DNA from: an uncultured Clostridia bacterium
Lineage (GTDB): Bacteria > Bacillota > Clostridia > Oscillospirales > CAG-272
Reading direction: 5' to 3'
DNA length: 29,667 bases
NCBI GenBank assembly: GCA_947624945.1
Contig: CANQMJ010000010.1
Location: 1-29,667, forward strand
Shown: piece after piece, positions 7,642 to 15,067 of the stretch
How the letters are laid out: each line of letters opens with the position of its first letter
How positions within the stretch are numbered: position 1 is the stretch's first letter
Position numbers and translations under genes: made by a program
Notes under the pieces: generated by a model
Seen by the model: only the letters and a program-made list of their open reading frames with translations
Databases searched by the model: none
What the model was told of the DNA's origin: nothing

Positions 7642-8672
7642 CCGAGCGAAACGATACGGCAGATCGGAATGAGTCGGTGATCGATCACCACACCGTCCTC
7701 ATCTTTGACAAGCGTCCAATTCTCGCCCTTTGCAAGCTCCGCATCCGTCGGCGACATCGTCGCCTGCGACGACTTCGTGTAATCGAAGCCGAACGGATGC
7801 AGCACCTTTCGCGTGCGCGTGTAGAGCACGTCCGCGCCGCCGTCGTCGGCGGGCGAACGGTGCATCTCATACGGCGTCTTCGCGCCGATATTCTCATAGA
7901 ATATCGACCCTTCGCCGAGCACGTACGACGTGTACGTCGTCGGCCCGTCGCCGGGGACTGCGGGCACCGCGTCGGTAATAATCACCGACTTGCCGTTCCA
8001 CGAACCGATCGTAAGATCGCGCGTGACGCCGTCCTTGTCCGTGTACGTCAGATAATTCATCAGCTGCAAATTTTCGAGATTTGCCGCTACCGCCGAATGG
8101 AGCAGCACGACCGAAAACTTCGTTCTCGCCGAACCGCACGCGGCGCTCACAGCGTCGTTGAGCGTCGTCGCGCCGACCTTGCCCTCTTCCGCCTTCGTTA
8201 TATCGAGCGTGTGCGCTGTGATGAACTTGTCCTTCTCGCCGTCGCTTTCCGACTTAGCAAAAACGCCCGCGAGCACGGACAGAAGCGTTGACTCGTCCGT
8301 CGCGTCGTGATACTCCGATATCTTCTTCGCCACCGTATCCATATAGTCGACGGCGGACGTGTCCGCATTGAAATCGCGCTCGCTCCACGCGTTCGCTCTG
8401 CCGACGACGACAGTGCCGAACTCATATCGCGGCGTCTTGCCGACGACTATATCGGTCTCGCCGTCGTAATTCTGCGCCGCGCCCGTCAGAACGCCGCACA
8501 GCGGCACCTTCGCATACGACGCGCTGCCCGCACCTTTGAAAAGTGCGCGTATCTCACTGTTGCCGGTGAGGACGCCGCGCGCGGCGAGCTCACTCATCTT
8601 AACTGTCGGCATTCTGCCCACATAGTCGCCGAAAGCGGCGGCGTCAAATGTTGCCGAATCGAAATTTGTCAT
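7638..8672 (-). CDS. Major capsid protein (HK97-fold type coat)
   Basis: 344 residues. Lies after the scaffold and before the connector, the normal place for the coat gene. Visible: an N-terminal helix with VKMSELAARGVL, SYAKVPLCGVLTG (E-loop-like region), VVGRANAWSERDFNADTS, the spine-helix region around TTLNDAVSAACG, and the P-domain strands VVLLHSAVAANLENL, SVIITDAVP and SYVLGEGSIFYEN. These are common in coat proteins of clostridial siphoviruses and myoviruses. The start has AAAGGAG ten bases upstream. The 92-bp gap before it is AT-rich and holds a TTGACA (8726-8721) with a weak -10, so a separate capsid promoter is conceivable. Only three cysteines, unlike the tail genes. Confidence 0.8.
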   Translation of the reverse strand: MTNFDSATFDAAAFGDYVGRMPTVKMSELAARGVLTGNSEIRALFKGAGSASYAKVPLCGVLTGAAQNYDGETDIVVGKTPRYEFGTVVVGRANAWSERDFNADTSAVDYMDTVAKKISEYHDATDESTLLSVLAGVFAKSESDGEKDKFITAHTLDITKAEEGKVGATTLNDAVSAACGSARTKFSVVLLHSAVAANLENLQLMNYLTYTDKDGVTRDLTIGSWNGKSVIITDAVPAVPGDGPTTYTSYVLGEGSIFYENIGAKTPYEMHRSPADDGGADVLYTRTRKVLHPFGFDYTKSSQATMSPTDAELAKGENWTLVKDEDGVVIDHRLIPICRIVSLG

Positions 8673-8764
8673 TTTGTTTTAACTCCTTTGTTTTCCTGTT
8701 ATTTTTGATTTTTTTACGTTTGTCAAATATTTTGCGTTTATTTTCTACATCCGTCTTTAATGCG

Positions 8765-9235
8765 TCAGCGCCCGCGCTTTTTTCGCACATATTCACTGTA
8801 CGTGAGCTCGCGTCCCGCGCCGCCGTACTCTTCATCTTCGTCGTCTACGCTCTCGACCGGCGTGATCCCGATGAAACGGCGGCGCGGCACACTGTCGCAG
8901 AACGAATGACTGCCGCCGAAAAACAGATACGGCTCATCGTCCCTCAGCTTCTTCACCGCCTCGTCGAGCCCGCGCGGCGCATCGTCGAAATCCTCGCCGT
9001 CCCACTCATACGCGAGCGCGGCGCGCGCCGCGTTCATATTCCTCGCACCGGCTCTCTCGAGCGCACGGCGCATCGAACTCTCGAACTTGTCGTCGATTCG
9101 CCGCTTCTCGGCGCACGACACCGCCTCCGCGACCGCCGCATTCACGGCTTCGCCTATCTCGCGGCTCGCCTCTGCAGCTATCGCCTCGACCGCTGACTCG
9201 TCGACGCCGAGCCCCAAAAGAAATTCCTTGTCCAT
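8765..9235 (-). CDS. Scaffold protein, GP20-like (short form)
   Basis: 156 residues. The segment SMRRALERAGARNMNAARAA, followed by LDEAVKKLRDDEPYLF, is the characteristic C-terminal part of phage minor structural protein GP20, the capsid scaffold of SPP1-like phages. The N-terminal coiled coil is shorter than usual. AAAGGAG lies just before the ATG and the gene starts ten bases after the portal stop. The portal-scaffold-capsid order fits. No prohead protease is seen, which is normal for GP20-type systems. Confidence 0.75.
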   Translation of the reverse strand: MDKEFLLGLGVDESAVEAIAAEASREIGEAVNAAVAEAVSCAEKRRIDDKFESSMRRALERAGARNMNAARAALAYEWDGEDFDDAPRGLDEAVKKLRDDEPYLFFGGSHSFCDSVPRRRFIGITPVESVDDEDEEYGGAGRELTYSEYVRKKRGR

Positions 9236-9244
9236 ATAACTCCT

Positions 9245-10573
9245 TTACTTTATACCTAACCTGTCGAGCTCCGCGTCCGCATCGTCGACGAGCGGATGCG
9301 CCATGACCAGCGTCCTCGGCGACACGATGCCCTGCGACTTCGACAGCGACTCGATCGTATTTTTCTCGTTTATGAGCAGATCGCGGCTGCACGATATCTT
9401 CACATTCGTCCGCGTAAAATCGCCGATGCCCGTGTAATACGCATACGACCGCGCATACGCGACGAACTCGTCAAACGCCCCCGCCAGCTCGCATTCGAAC
9501 CCGTTCGCGTCGAGGTCGATGTCGGAATACATCGCCAGAACGTTCATCTCATTCGGATTCGACCCGAGCCTGTCGCTGTGACTGTCGAACCCGCGGCAGC
9601 ACTCGACGAGCGCCTCCGACAGCATCGCGCAGATGCTGTCGTAATTGTCCGCGTCCACGTCGACCGACAGCGTCTCGACGCCGCCCTCCGCACCCGGCTC
9701 CGACCTCACCTTCACGGCTCCGTATACGGCGAGATTTCGCCTGAACTCGCCGAGGTCCTCGCCGTCGAAATTCTTCAAAACGAGCACCGACGACCGACTG
9801 TTCTCCTTCATATTGTCACAGAAATCGGAATACAGCTCGTTGATCGCATCCTGGAGCGCACGCGCGCGCCTTATCATCGGTATACCGTCGCGGTTGTACT
9901 TGACCGCGATCACCGGCACACGGTCCCAAACGTAACCGTTGCCGTCCGCATCGCAAAAATGGCACATGCGCTCACCACGCTCATAAAACTCGCCTCCGCG
10001 ATAATCGTACTCCGCAACTCCGTGCCTGTCGTATACGAACGCCAACATCTCACGTTTCGCGCGCCTGCCCTCATACCTCTCGACCGGGCAAAGCCTCACG
10101 AGCGCATCAAGCTCCGTATGCGCGCGGTCGCGCCACAGCGGCACGCACCACATCGGATCGAACGATGTCAGCGCAAGCTCGCCGCGCTCGTCTATGTACG
10201 GGTGCAAAAACGACACGCCGCAGTTTATCGCGTCCGTCGCCGCGCGCCTCCACAGCGACTGAGCGCCGCCGTTGAAGTACCCGCGCAGAAAATCGGAAAA
10301 TATCCTGTCCTCACAGTCGACAGTCAGCGGCCTGCCGAGCGAATAATTGACTTTTTGGTCGACGAGCCGCCCGTACTGATTGTTCACGACATGCGCGCAC
10401 GGCAGACGGTCGAGCGTTATCATGCCGCCGTCGGCGCCGACCGCGGTGCGCACACGTCGCAGAACGTCGTGATCGCCTCGGTAATACCGCCTCGCGTCCG
10501 CCATCTCGCGCCTGCGCTCCGACATCAAAAACCGCTCCGTCTCACCCTCGAGCATTTGCTTGTAATAATCCAT
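9245..10573 (-). CDS. Phage portal protein, SPP1 gp6-like
   Basis: 442 residues, typical length. The portal is the dodecameric ring at the capsid vertex through which DNA is packaged. Visible: RYYRGDHDVLRR, VVNNQYGRLVDQKVNYSLG (the signature of the SPP1 gp6 family), FDPMWCVPLW, RVPVIAVKYN, ALQDAINELYSDFCDNM (the long wing helix) and the end segment INEKNTIESLSKSQGIVS. It follows the terminase after a 140-bp gap. The ribosome binding site is weak. About 14 cysteines, more than expected for a portal. Confidence 0.9.
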   Translation of the reverse strand: MDYYKQMLEGETERFLMSERRREMADARRYYRGDHDVLRRVRTAVGADGGMITLDRLPCAHVVNNQYGRLVDQKVNYSLGRPLTVDCEDRIFSDFLRGYFNGGAQSLWRRAATDAINCGVSFLHPYIDERGELALTSFDPMWCVPLWRDRAHTELDALVRLCPVERYEGRRAKREMLAFVYDRHGVAEYDYRGGEFYERGERMCHFCDADGNGYVWDRVPVIAVKYNRDGIPMIRRARALQDAINELYSDFCDNMKENSRSSVLVLKNFDGEDLGEFRRNLAVYGAVKVRSEPGAEGGVETLSVDVDADNYDSICAMLSEALVECCRGFDSHSDRLGSNPNEMNVLAMYSDIDLDANGFECELAGAFDEFVAYARSYAYYTGIGDFTRTNVKISCSRDLLINEKNTIESLSKSQGIVSPRTLVMAHPLVDDADAELDRLGIK

Positions 10574-10712
10574 GTTTTACCGGGAAAACTCTCAAAATCG
10601 AGCTTCCCGCACCCCTTCCCGCAGCCTTTGCTGCATTATTTTTATTTTCTTCACACCCCTCCACCCACACCAAATAATAACTACGTACCCATTCTCCCCG
10701 TTCGGAGCATTA
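10574..10712. other. 139-bp AT-richer gap between terminase and portal
   Basis: This is the largest non-coding gap within the structural part of the operon. It is visibly less GC-rich than its surroundings. On the coding strand I see only a 14-codon open frame starting at an ATG and no terminator or consensus promoter. It may mark the place of a lost small gene. Confidence 0.4.
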
Positions 10713-11960
10713 TCAAAAACTATATTTACTCTCTTCCATCGCATCCATAACCGCATACCTCATCGCATCCATCAAATGATCGTTTCCCCCCGCCGGCCTG
10801 TTCACGGGAACGCCGCTCCCGTCGACAGCCCACGCGTAAGCGCATATCTCGGAGATGAAATTTCTGCACTTCGGATCGCACACTATCCGAAGCCGCCGCA
10901 CACGGTCGATGCCGGACATAACGCTGTCCCGCCCCTTCTTCGCCGCGCAAATTCGGTACAGCCCGAACCGCCGCAGCTCCTCTATCGACTTCGGCTCCGC
11001 CGCGTCCGCCACGATCCTTTCCTTTCCGTACCCGCGCGCCGTGATCCGAGCCGCCAGCATGTCATTCGTCAGCGCCCGCTCGTATATCTCATCAAAGACA
11101 TACAGCTCGCCCCTCGCCTTGTCGAGCACACCGCAGAACAGCGCGCTCGGATCGTTCGTGTACCCGAAATCGAGCCCGAACACTGCCGCCGCCCCGCGAC
11201 GGCTCAATATCTCGCCTCTGTCAAACTCCGCGACCGTGAAATCGTCGTACACGAGCCCGCCGAAAACTCCCCACTCGCCGAGCCCCGCCACACGGTACCG
11301 CTCGGGACGCTCGCGCTTCATGTCCTCGAACATCTTTATGTCGTCGCCGTCGAGGAACTCGTTGCACTTGTACGTCGTCGTTATCGCCAGCACGTCCGCC
11401 GACGGCGGACGGTCGAAGAACCGCTTCTTTATCCAATGTGTCCCCGACCACGGATTGAACGTCAGCGTCACCTGCTTGAAGTACCCCTCAGGCACACGGC
11501 CCCGCAAAAGCTCGTCCACGACCGCGAAATCCTCCTCGCTCTCGATCTCGAACGCCTCCTCGCACCAGATCCAGCAAAGCACGCCGTCATACACCGACAG
11601 CGACGTCAGCTTCATCGGGTCGTCTAACCCCTTGAAGAATATCTTCTGCCCCGTCCGCCTCCGCGTTATTTCGAGCGGCGACGTCCGAAACTCAAACTCG
11701 CGCTCAACACCGAGACGGCGCGCCGCCCACCGCAGCTCCGTGTAGCACGACCGCTGCAGCGACGCATACGTCCGCCTGACGACGAGCATGTTCGCCTTCG
11801 GGTACCGCAGAAGGTGGTATATGTACCAGAGCGCCGCCGTCTTCGACTTCTTCGACGCCCTCGATCCCTTCACGACTCTGTACCGCCCGCGAAACCGCCA
11901 GAACTCGCCGTATCCCCTCCCCACCGCCTCCGATATGTCGACCCGCCGCCTACTCATCAT
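10713..11960 (-). CDS. Terminase large subunit (PBSX/Terminase_3 type)
   Basis: 415 residues, the usual size. It is the ATPase-nuclease motor that packages DNA. Walker A-like GSRASKKSKT at residues 32-41, a Walker B-like region ending WIWCEEAFEI, coupling motif TLTFNPWSGTHW, and the RNase H-like nuclease core GLDFGYTNDPSAL with a later VADAAEPKS and NDHLMDAMRYAV, which supply the expected acidic residues. All motifs are intact, so packaging activity is plausible. The start at 11960 overlaps the end of the small subunit gene by about 11 bases. MM at the start leaves two possible ATGs. Confidence 0.93.
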   Translation of the reverse strand: MMSRRRVDISEAVGRGYGEFWRFRGRYRVVKGSRASKKSKTAALWYIYHLLRYPKANMLVVRRTYASLQRSCYTELRWAARRLGVEREFEFRTSPLEITRRRTGQKIFFKGLDDPMKLTSLSVYDGVLCWIWCEEAFEIESEEDFAVVDELLRGRVPEGYFKQVTLTFNPWSGTHWIKKRFFDRPPSADVLAITTTYKCNEFLDGDDIKMFEDMKRERPERYRVAGLGEWGVFGGLVYDDFTVAEFDRGEILSRRGAAAVFGLDFGYTNDPSALFCGVLDKARGELYVFDEIYERALTNDMLAARITARGYGKERIVADAAEPKSIEELRRFGLYRICAAKKGRDSVMSGIDRVRRLRIVCDPKCRNFISEICAYAWAVDGSGVPVNRPAGGNDHLMDAMRYAVMDAMEESKYSF

Positions 11961-12207
11961 CGTTCACATCGCCGTCCGCTATCTTTTCCTCGCCGAAAAT
12001 GTCGACTCCGCACTCGCCGCCGTCGCCGTCGAGGATGCCGTACCTGCGCGCCAGCATCTCGGCGGCCGCCATCCTCTCCTTCACCGTCGGCTGCGTTTTG
12101 ACCACCTTCACCGACTTCTCCACATGACCCGACTCGCCCATCTTCTGCTCCGTCACCACGACCGGCTCGCGCAGCCGACCGCGCATCACGGACGTCAGCA
12201 TCGACAA
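11950..12207 (-). CDS. Terminase small subunit, C-terminal half; start unclear or frameshifted
   Basis: The open frame from TTG 12207 gives 85 residues: LTSVMRGRLREPVVVTE, then VKERMAAAEMLARRYG, the C-terminal oligomerisation region of Terminase_2-type small subunits. The N-terminal HTH domain usually present is absent. A better start exists in another frame. ATG 12245 has AGGAG seven bases upstream and runs straight into A7 (12242-12236). Reading one extra A there would give MKKKRSVADAEEVLS joined in frame to the rest, which matches the family. So slippage on A7, a recent indel, or a sequencing error are all possible. Without the slip, translation from 12245 stops after about 16 codons. Confidence 0.65.
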   Translation of the reverse strand: MSMLTSVMRGRLREPVVVTEQKMGESGHVEKSVKVVKTQPTVKERMAAAEMLARRYGILDGDGGECGVDIFGEEKIADGDVNDDE

Positions 12208-12299
12208 AACCTCCTCCGCGTCCGCGACGGAACGCTTTTTTTCATCAAACTCTCCTATCTGCCGTCACCTCACTTTCAACCGAAACCGCCGCCTTAACA

Positions 12300-12578
12300 T
12301 CAATATTCACCGCCCTCACGGCAAATCTTGTCCGTCGTCATCTCTATAAGCTCCGCCACCGTCGACGCCCCGCATATTTCGAGAATATCGTCGACTTCGA
12401 GCCGCTCGATGCAGTCGCCGCACAGCGTCTTAAGCCCGAACCTGACGTCGTACATGTACTCGTCGCCCGGAAATATCCGCTGCCCGCAAACGGAGCACAC
12501 GAGCGCCTCTCCTCCGCCCGCGTCAAGACTGCACCCGTCCCTGTGCCCTATCTCCGCGTCGCAAACATCACATCTCAA
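12300..12578 (-). CDS. Zinc-ribbon protein, first gene of the phage-like operon
   Basis: 92 residues with nine cysteines. CDVC at 3-6 and a later CSVCGQRIFPGDEY...CGDCIERL arrangement form a treble-clef/zinc-ribbon type site; a second site may use CDVC with Cys16. No known catalytic motif. The start is TTG 12578: an in-frame stop lies three codons upstream and a full AGGAGGTGA lies nine bases upstream. It is the first gene after the LexA-flanked promoter and precedes the terminase genes, so a regulatory or early role is possible but unproven. Similar small Cys4 proteins are frequent beside phage genes in clostridia. Confidence 0.6.
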   Translation of the reverse strand: MRCDVCDAEIGHRDGCSLDAGGGEALVCSVCGQRIFPGDEYMYDVRFGLKTLCGDCIERLEVDDILEICGASTVAELIEMTTDKICREGGEY

Positions 12579-12598
12579 TACTGTCTATCACCTCCTGA

Positions 12599-12612
12599 AG
12601 AACATATGTTCT
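12599..12612. promoter_or_regulatory. LexA (SOS) box 1, perfect palindrome
   Basis: AGAACATATGTTCT is a perfect 14-bp inverted repeat and fits the Firmicute LexA/DinR consensus GAAC-N4-GTTC. It lies in the leader of the phage-like operon, two bases upstream of the ribosome binding site of its first gene. Confidence 0.8.
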
Positions 12613-12630
12613 ATAAAACTTATTTTATTT

Positions 12631-12665
12631 GCCGCCCGAAGGCGGCCGCGATCATTTTCCGATCG
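12631..12665 (-). other. Structured leader of the phage-like operon
   Basis: On the operon strand the leader has GATCGGAAAATGATC (stem GATC/GATC) followed by GCCGCC-TTCG-GGCGGC, a strong hairpin with a UUCG tetraloop. No U-run follows, so it is not an ordinary terminator; it may stabilise the messenger. Confidence 0.5.
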
Positions 12666-12672
12666 TGCCTAT

Positions 12673-12701
12673 ATTATATCACAAAACGATGTGTTTGTCA
12701 A
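12673..12701 (-). promoter_or_regulatory. Perfect consensus promoter of the phage-like operon
   Basis: TTGACA (12701-12696), a 17-base spacer and TATAAT (12678-12673), with a likely start near 12666. LexA box 2 lies just upstream of the -35 and LexA box 1 about 60 bases downstream of the start. A consensus promoter flanked by two operators is what one expects of a strongly repressed, inducible operon. Confidence 0.85.
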
Positions 12702-12710
12702 TACCTTTTC

Positions 12711-12722
12711 GAACATTTGTTC
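12711..12722. promoter_or_regulatory. LexA (SOS) box 2
   Basis: GAACATTTGTTC, extended to CGAACATTTGTTCT, matches GAAC-N4-GTTC. It ends nine bases upstream of the -35 of the phage-like operon and lies 51 bases before the -35 of the divergent gene, so it could affect both. Confidence 0.75.
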
Positions 12723-12773
12723 TATATTTTGCGAATTTTGGTAAAACTGTAACACGAAATAACGCATTTTTTG

Positions 12774-12802
12774 TTGACACATGACGAAAAAAGATGTATA
12801 AT
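12774..12802 (+). promoter_or_regulatory. Perfect consensus promoter of the divergent membrane protein gene
   Basis: TTGACA (12774-12779), a 17-base spacer and TATAAT (12797-12802), followed by GGAGG at 12825-12829 and ATG at 12835. Confidence 0.88.
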
Positions 12803-12834
12803 AAACTGAATAATGATATAATTCGGAGGCGTGT

Positions 12835-14976
12835 ATGTCAAAAACATGTCTTAACTGCGGACGCGAAATAAGCGGCGAAGGCAAAAACAAAGTATTTTGC
12901 AACGACTGCTTTTCCATAATGTCGTCTTTTCTCCGCCGTCTGCCCAAGTCGAACGAACCGGCGATGACGGTGTACGAACGCACAAAGCCGAACTTTCCGA
13001 ATATGGGCATAAGCGACAGAGCGGCCGTCTATCTTGAAAAATGCTGTAAACGATACGACGAGGGCATGAGGAGCTCGCAGCCCACACCCGCGCCTGCAAA
13101 CATCGACGACGGCGACTACCCCGACCCGATATCACTCCCGCGCCGACGCCGTCCCGCGCCGATGCGCGATACTCCGCATGCGTCCGATACAAGCTACGTC
13201 TCCGGCCTCCGCTACGACATAAACGACGACTCCGTCAACACCGGACGTACCGACGAAGACGCGGGCTCGACGCAGATGTTTTCATACACCGAGCGCACGC
13301 CGAGCTACGAGGAATACCAGTACCGCGAATACAGCGAGGCGGCGGCAAAGGTCGCGGCGGAGGAAGCCGCACGCGAAGCAGCGTCACGCGCAGGCGTCAT
13401 AAAAACGCCCGAACGCATGCAGCAGAGACGCCGCGTCAACGAATATGATAACAACGAAGTCAGCACCGACATCGCCGACAACGGCGAAGACGACTACTCC
13501 TACGACGACAGATCGGGCGCCGGATCGGGCGACGAAACGAAACGCCGCCTCTACCTGATACTCGCAGCCGCGGCCGCGGCGGTCATACTGTTCGCCGTAC
13601 TCGCATTCAGCGGACTGCTCACCGGCAGCCGCAAGCCGAACACGCCCGTGGTCGGCTCCGACAGCGACAGCGTATCGGACGACATCAATAACGGCGCCGT
13701 CGTCCTGCCCGCCGAAAGCGACTCGACCGAAGCTCCGGAAACGACGGCAGCACCCGACACGACATCATCGCCCGTTACGACAGAGCCCGCCGTCGACCCG
13801 TCGACGTGCCTGCATCAGTGGACGGCGGCGACATGCACCGAAGCCTCCGTCTGCACGATATGCGGCACCGTAAACGGCGCGCCGCTCGGCCACTCATTCT
13901 CCGCGCCTACATGCACCGAGCACGGCAAATGCATGCGCTGCGGCGAGGTCAACACCGCCGACACGCTCGCGGCTCACGACTACGCGCCCGCAACATGCAC
14001 CGACCCGCAGAAATGCCGCATGTGCGGCGCTACGACGGGCAGCGCTCTCGGACACACGTTCTCGGAACCTACATGCAGCGAGCACGGTAAATGCACGCGC
14101 TGCGGCGCCATAAACAATAACGATAAACTCGCCGACCACGACTACGCGGCGGCAACATGCACCGAGCCGCAGAAATGCAAGGTGTGCGGCGCAACAAAGG
14201 GCGCCCCGCTCGGTCACGACTACACCGAAGCTACATGCACAGAGCCGCAGAAATGCAAGGTGTGCGGCGCAACAAAGGGCGAACCGCTCGGTCATGACTA
14301 CACCGCAGCGCCGACGTTTGAATGGAGCGACGACCTCACATGCACATATACGCTCGTATGCACGCGCGACGCATCGCATACGACTGAAGGCGGCGCGGCG
14401 ACCGTGACGCACGAAACGACGACCGCACCCACATGCTCGACGCCGGGTGTCGAAACATACACCGCGACGGCGACCGTCAACGGAACGACTTACATGTGGA
14501 CTGAGAAAAAGACTCTGAAGATACCCGCGAGCGGAGAGCATGTGTTTGACGAGGGCTCGTTCGTCTGCTCCGTCTGCGGCGAACAGTTCGACGGATTCGA
14601 ATCGGCTCAGAGCTGGAGCGGCACACAGTATCGCAACACTAACCTCAACATCATCGTCGTAAGCACCAACCCCGGCAGCTTCCAATATCAGCTTACAAAC
14701 ACCGGTGACATCGACAGCGGCGACGCGATACCCGAGGGCGCATTCAGACTCATCGTCAAATCGGGCGACTCGATAAAGGTACTCACGCCGACATTTATAA
14801 ACGCGGAAGAGGACAGAGGCGACCTGTTCCCGAACGACATACGCTACCACGAGGTACGGTTTGACATCGAGGAAGGCGACGAACCTCTCTTCTACGAGTA
14901 CTACGAGTCCAACTTCTCAACATCTCACTTCTGGACAAGCAGCCGCAGCGCGGCGCTCTACTGGAAAGCTCAGTAA
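12835..14976 (+). CDS. Membrane protein with cytoplasmic zinc ribbon and extracellular Cys/His repeats
   Basis: 713 residues. A zinc ribbon at 5-25 (CLNC...CNDC), a long charged, low-complexity region, and one membrane helix at about 236-262. Then comes a Thr/Pro/Asp-rich stalk, followed by repeats at about 325-492 of the form H-x-Y/W-x-x-A-T-C-T-E-x-x-x-C-x-x-C-G-x(6)-L-G. These resemble the CxxC repeats seen in surface proteins of gut Firmicutes. Residues about 493-575 look Ig-like and include CSVC; the C-terminal 140 residues are a beta-rich domain unknown to me. Topology is N-terminus in, repeats out. It shares its upstream region with the SOS-type operon but has its own promoter. Function unknown; sensing or surface display are guesses. 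Confidence 0.8.
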   Translation: MSKTCLNCGREISGEGKNKVFCNDCFSIMSSFLRRLPKSNEPAMTVYERTKPNFPNMGISDRAAVYLEKCCKRYDEGMRSSQPTPAPANIDDGDYPDPISLPRRRRPAPMRDTPHASDTSYVSGLRYDINDDSVNTGRTDEDAGSTQMFSYTERTPSYEEYQYREYSEAAAKVAAEEAAREAASRAGVIKTPERMQQRRRVNEYDNNEVSTDIADNGEDDYSYDDRSGAGSGDETKRRLYLILAAAAAAVILFAVLAFSGLLTGSRKPNTPVVGSDSDSVSDDINNGAVVLPAESDSTEAPETTAAPDTTSSPVTTEPAVDPSTCLHQWTAATCTEASVCTICGTVNGAPLGHSFSAPTCTEHGKCMRCGEVNTADTLAAHDYAPATCTDPQKCRMCGATTGSALGHTFSEPTCSEHGKCTRCGAINNNDKLADHDYAAATCTEPQKCKVCGATKGAPLGHDYTEATCTEPQKCKVCGATKGEPLGHDYTAAPTFEWSDDLTCTYTLVCTRDASHTTEGGAATVTHETTTAPTCSTPGVETYTATATVNGTTYMWTEKKTLKIPASGEHVFDEGSFVCSVCGEQFDGFESAQSWSGTQYRNTNLNIIVVSTNPGSFQYQLTNTGDIDSGDAIPEGAFRLIVKSGDSIKVLTPTFINAEEDRGDLFPNDIRYHEVRFDIEEGDEPLFYEYYESNFSTSHFWTSSRSAALYWKAQ
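14158..14313 (+). repeat. Two near-identical 78-bp coding repeats
   Basis: Two adjacent units spaced 78 bp (26 codons) begin TGCAC[CA]GAGCCGCAGAA and differ at only a few bases. They encode the CTEPQKCKVCGATKG units and show recent duplication within the extracellular repeat domain. Confidence 0.85.
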
Positions 14977-14980
14977 AACA

Positions 14981-15019
14981 AAAAGGGGGACGTACAACGT
15001 CCCCTTTCCTTTTTCCACA
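14981..15019 (+). terminator. Terminator of the membrane protein gene
   Basis: GGGGACGT (within 14985-14993) pairs with ACGTCCCC (14997-15004) over a 3-base loop, followed by TTTCCTTTTT. It starts a few bases after the stop at 14976. Confidence 0.75.
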
Positions 15020-15023
15020 TCGC

Positions 15024-15051
15024 AAAAAGGAGGGGCACCGCCCCTCCTTTT
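15024..15051 (-). terminator. Terminator of the EF-G-like gene
   Basis: A perfect 12-bp stem AAAAGGAGGGGC/GCCCCTCCTTTT with a 3-base loop. On the minus strand it ends in T5 and lies 17 bases beyond the stop at 15068; it may also back up the rightward terminator. Confidence 0.8.
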
Positions 15052-15067
15052 GATTTGCACTTTATGC

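Noticed and set aside
8721..8726. Separate promoter for the capsid gene
   Set aside because: The TTGACA has only a poor -10 at the right distance; noted in the capsid entry but not called.
2600..12297. Many long open frames on the plus strand opposite the phage-like genes
   Set aside because: They are rich in Arg/His/Ala without domains, have no ribosome binding sites, and mirror the high-GC third-position bias of the minus-strand genes.
14158..14313. 78-bp repeats as a CRISPR or mobile repeat
   Set aside because: They are in-frame coding duplications of a CxxC unit within one protein.
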